Part shown: positions 7,202-8,139 of the stretch, in pieces
Position numbering within the stretch: the first letter of the stretch is position 1
Layout of the letters: each line of letters opens with the position of its first letter
NCBI GenBank assembly: GCA_947425005.1
Contig: CANDYP010000060.1
Span: 1-8,139, forward strand
Length of the DNA: 8,139 nt
Direction: 5' to 3'
Origin: Rickettsiales bacterium
GTDB taxonomy: Bacteria > Pseudomonadota > Alphaproteobacteria > Rickettsiales > UBA1997
Notes under the pieces: model-generated
What the model was told of the DNA's origin: nothing
Database searches by the model: none
What the model saw: only the letters and a program-made list of their open reading frames with translations
Program-made: the position numbers and the translations under genes

Positions 7202-8139
7202 TTTTTTCAAAAATAAATTTTTTTTGGCGCTCAGCGCTGGCGCATTTTGCAATCTGGCTTTTGCGCCGTTGCACTTTTTTTTCGCGGTGCCAATTTCGGT
7301 GTCGGTTTTTTATTTATTGCTGGAAAGTCAACTGGCATCAGCCTCCAGCAATAATAAGAAAACTATTTTCTGGTTGGGGTTCTGTTACGGTTTTGGTTAT
7401 TTTTTCGCTGGAGTTTACTGGATTGCCATTTCGCTTTTGGTCGATGCTGAAAAATTCGCCTGGCTGATTCCCTTCTCGCTCACTCTGATTCCTGCAGTTC
7501 TGGCGCTTTATTTTGCGCTGCTCGCCACACTTTACAATTTTCTGATTAATAAATTTTTTCTCACAAAAAATTACGAAAAGTTTTTTATTTTCGCAATTTG
7601 CTGGCTGATTTCGGAAGTGCTACGCGCCTTTTTATTCACCGGATTCCCGTGGAATTTACTTGGCTACGTTTGGGTTTTTAATGACGCTTTCATCCAAGCG
7701 GCCAGCGTTTTTGGCGTTTTTGGATTAAGTTTTTTTGCGGTGCTGGTTTCTTTGTTGCCGGCTTTATTTTTTAACTCTGGCTCCTTCACCATCAGCCTTC
7801 CAAGAGGAGACAAAATTTTAGCCACCGCGTTAATTTCTGCTGTATTAGCCAGCTTTATTTTTGGCCATTTGCGCATCGATGAGGACAAAATAATCCGCGA
7901 CGAAAATCGTAAACTGCGACTGGTCCAAGGCAATATCCGCCAAGATTTAAAATGGGACAAAGAGCAAAAATATCGCAACTTCTTAAAACATATTGAGCTT
8001 ACAAACTCTAAGGATTTGACCGGTGTAGAGGCGGTGATCTGGTCCGAAACTTCAGTGCCTTACGTGATTGATTCTAATTCTGAGTTACTAGACAAGATGA
8101 AGCTTGCAGTACCCCAAGGGGGTATTCTGGTAACTGGCG
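7194..8139 (+). CDS. lnt: Apolipoprotein N-acyltransferase, partial (C-terminus beyond right edge)
   Basis: Lnt transfers an acyl chain from a phospholipid to the N-terminal cysteine of diacylated lipoproteins, the last step of lipoprotein maturation at the periplasmic face of the inner membrane. The visible 315 residues cover the N-terminal membrane domain (LAFAPLHFFFAVPISV near 21-36, YGFGYFFAGVYWIAISL near 65-81, FTGFPWNLLGY near 148-158) and the start of the nitrilase-like domain (KLRLVQGNIRQDLKWD from 240, AVIWSETSVPYVID near 281-294). E285 in WSET corresponds to the catalytic glutamate of the Glu-Lys-Cys triad; the Lys and Cys would lie past the edge. The full protein is usually about 500 residues. 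The start ATG overlaps the stop of the preceding gene (ATGACTAA), with only an A-rich stretch rather than a clear Shine-Dalgarno before it, so translation is probably coupled. Family recognition is strong. Confidence 0.95.
   Translation, partial: MTNFFKNKFFLALSAGAFCNLAFAPLHFFFAVPISVSVFYLLLESQLASASSNNKKTIFWLGFCYGFGYFFAGVYWIAISLLVDAEKFAWLIPFSLTLIPAVLALYFALLATLYNFLINKFFLTKNYEKFFIFAICWLISEVLRAFLFTGFPWNLLGYVWVFNDAFIQAASVFGVFGLSFFAVLVSLLPALFFNSGSFTISLPRGDKILATALISAVLASFIFGHLRIDEDKIIRDENRKLRLVQGNIRQDLKWDKEQKYRNFLKHIELTNSKDLTGVEAVIWSETSVPYVIDSNSELLDKMKLAVPQGGILVTG

Noticed and set aside
7664..7978. A 104-codon minus-strand open frame
   Set aside because: It is antisense to lnt, whose family motifs are clear on the plus strand.

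Overview
The window is densely coding and moderately AT-rich. It looks like a chromosomal segment of an alphaproteobacterium, most likely a Rickettsiales- or Holosporales-like lineage. Three things support this: an isocitrate dehydrogenase of the long alphaproteobacterial/Rickettsia type, an apolipoprotein N-acyltransferase with a WSET-type active-site segment, and a long palindrome inserted in frame inside a protein gene, as Rickettsia palindromic elements are. The taxonomic call is inference from protein family recognition, not from a marker gene.

Left part, minus strand: an isocitrate dehydrogenase gene (icd, 1351-2838) is followed downstream by a 132-bp compound palindrome (1212-1343) and then by a partial MscS-family mechanosensitive channel gene (start at 1172, running off the left edge). 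An 84-bp gap (2839-2922) separates icd from the divergent plus-strand genes.

Right part, plus strand: three genes overlap end to start. Two are paralogous polytopic membrane proteins of GT-C glycosyltransferase type (2923-5007 and 4997-7201) and the third is lnt (7194 to the right edge, partial). The 11-bp and 8-bp overlaps indicate one translationally coupled operon. By content it is an envelope operon: Lnt completes lipoprotein maturation, and the paralogues may transfer a lipid-linked sugar outside the cytoplasmic membrane, but their substrates cannot be read from the sequence.

Most notable points: (1) a near-perfect 146-bp palindrome sits in frame in the second paralogue and adds 49 residues that the first paralogue lacks at the aligned position; (2) the intergenic palindrome can fold into a four-way, cloverleaf-like structure; (3) the start codon of the downstream gene lies in the same C-terminal Asn-Asp dipeptide of both paralogues, as expected if a tandem duplication carried the junction with it; (4) the isocitrate dehydrogenase has the residue set of NAD-dependent enzymes at positions that set NADP preference in E. 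coli. I see no CRISPR array, tRNA, rRNA, transposase or phage gene.
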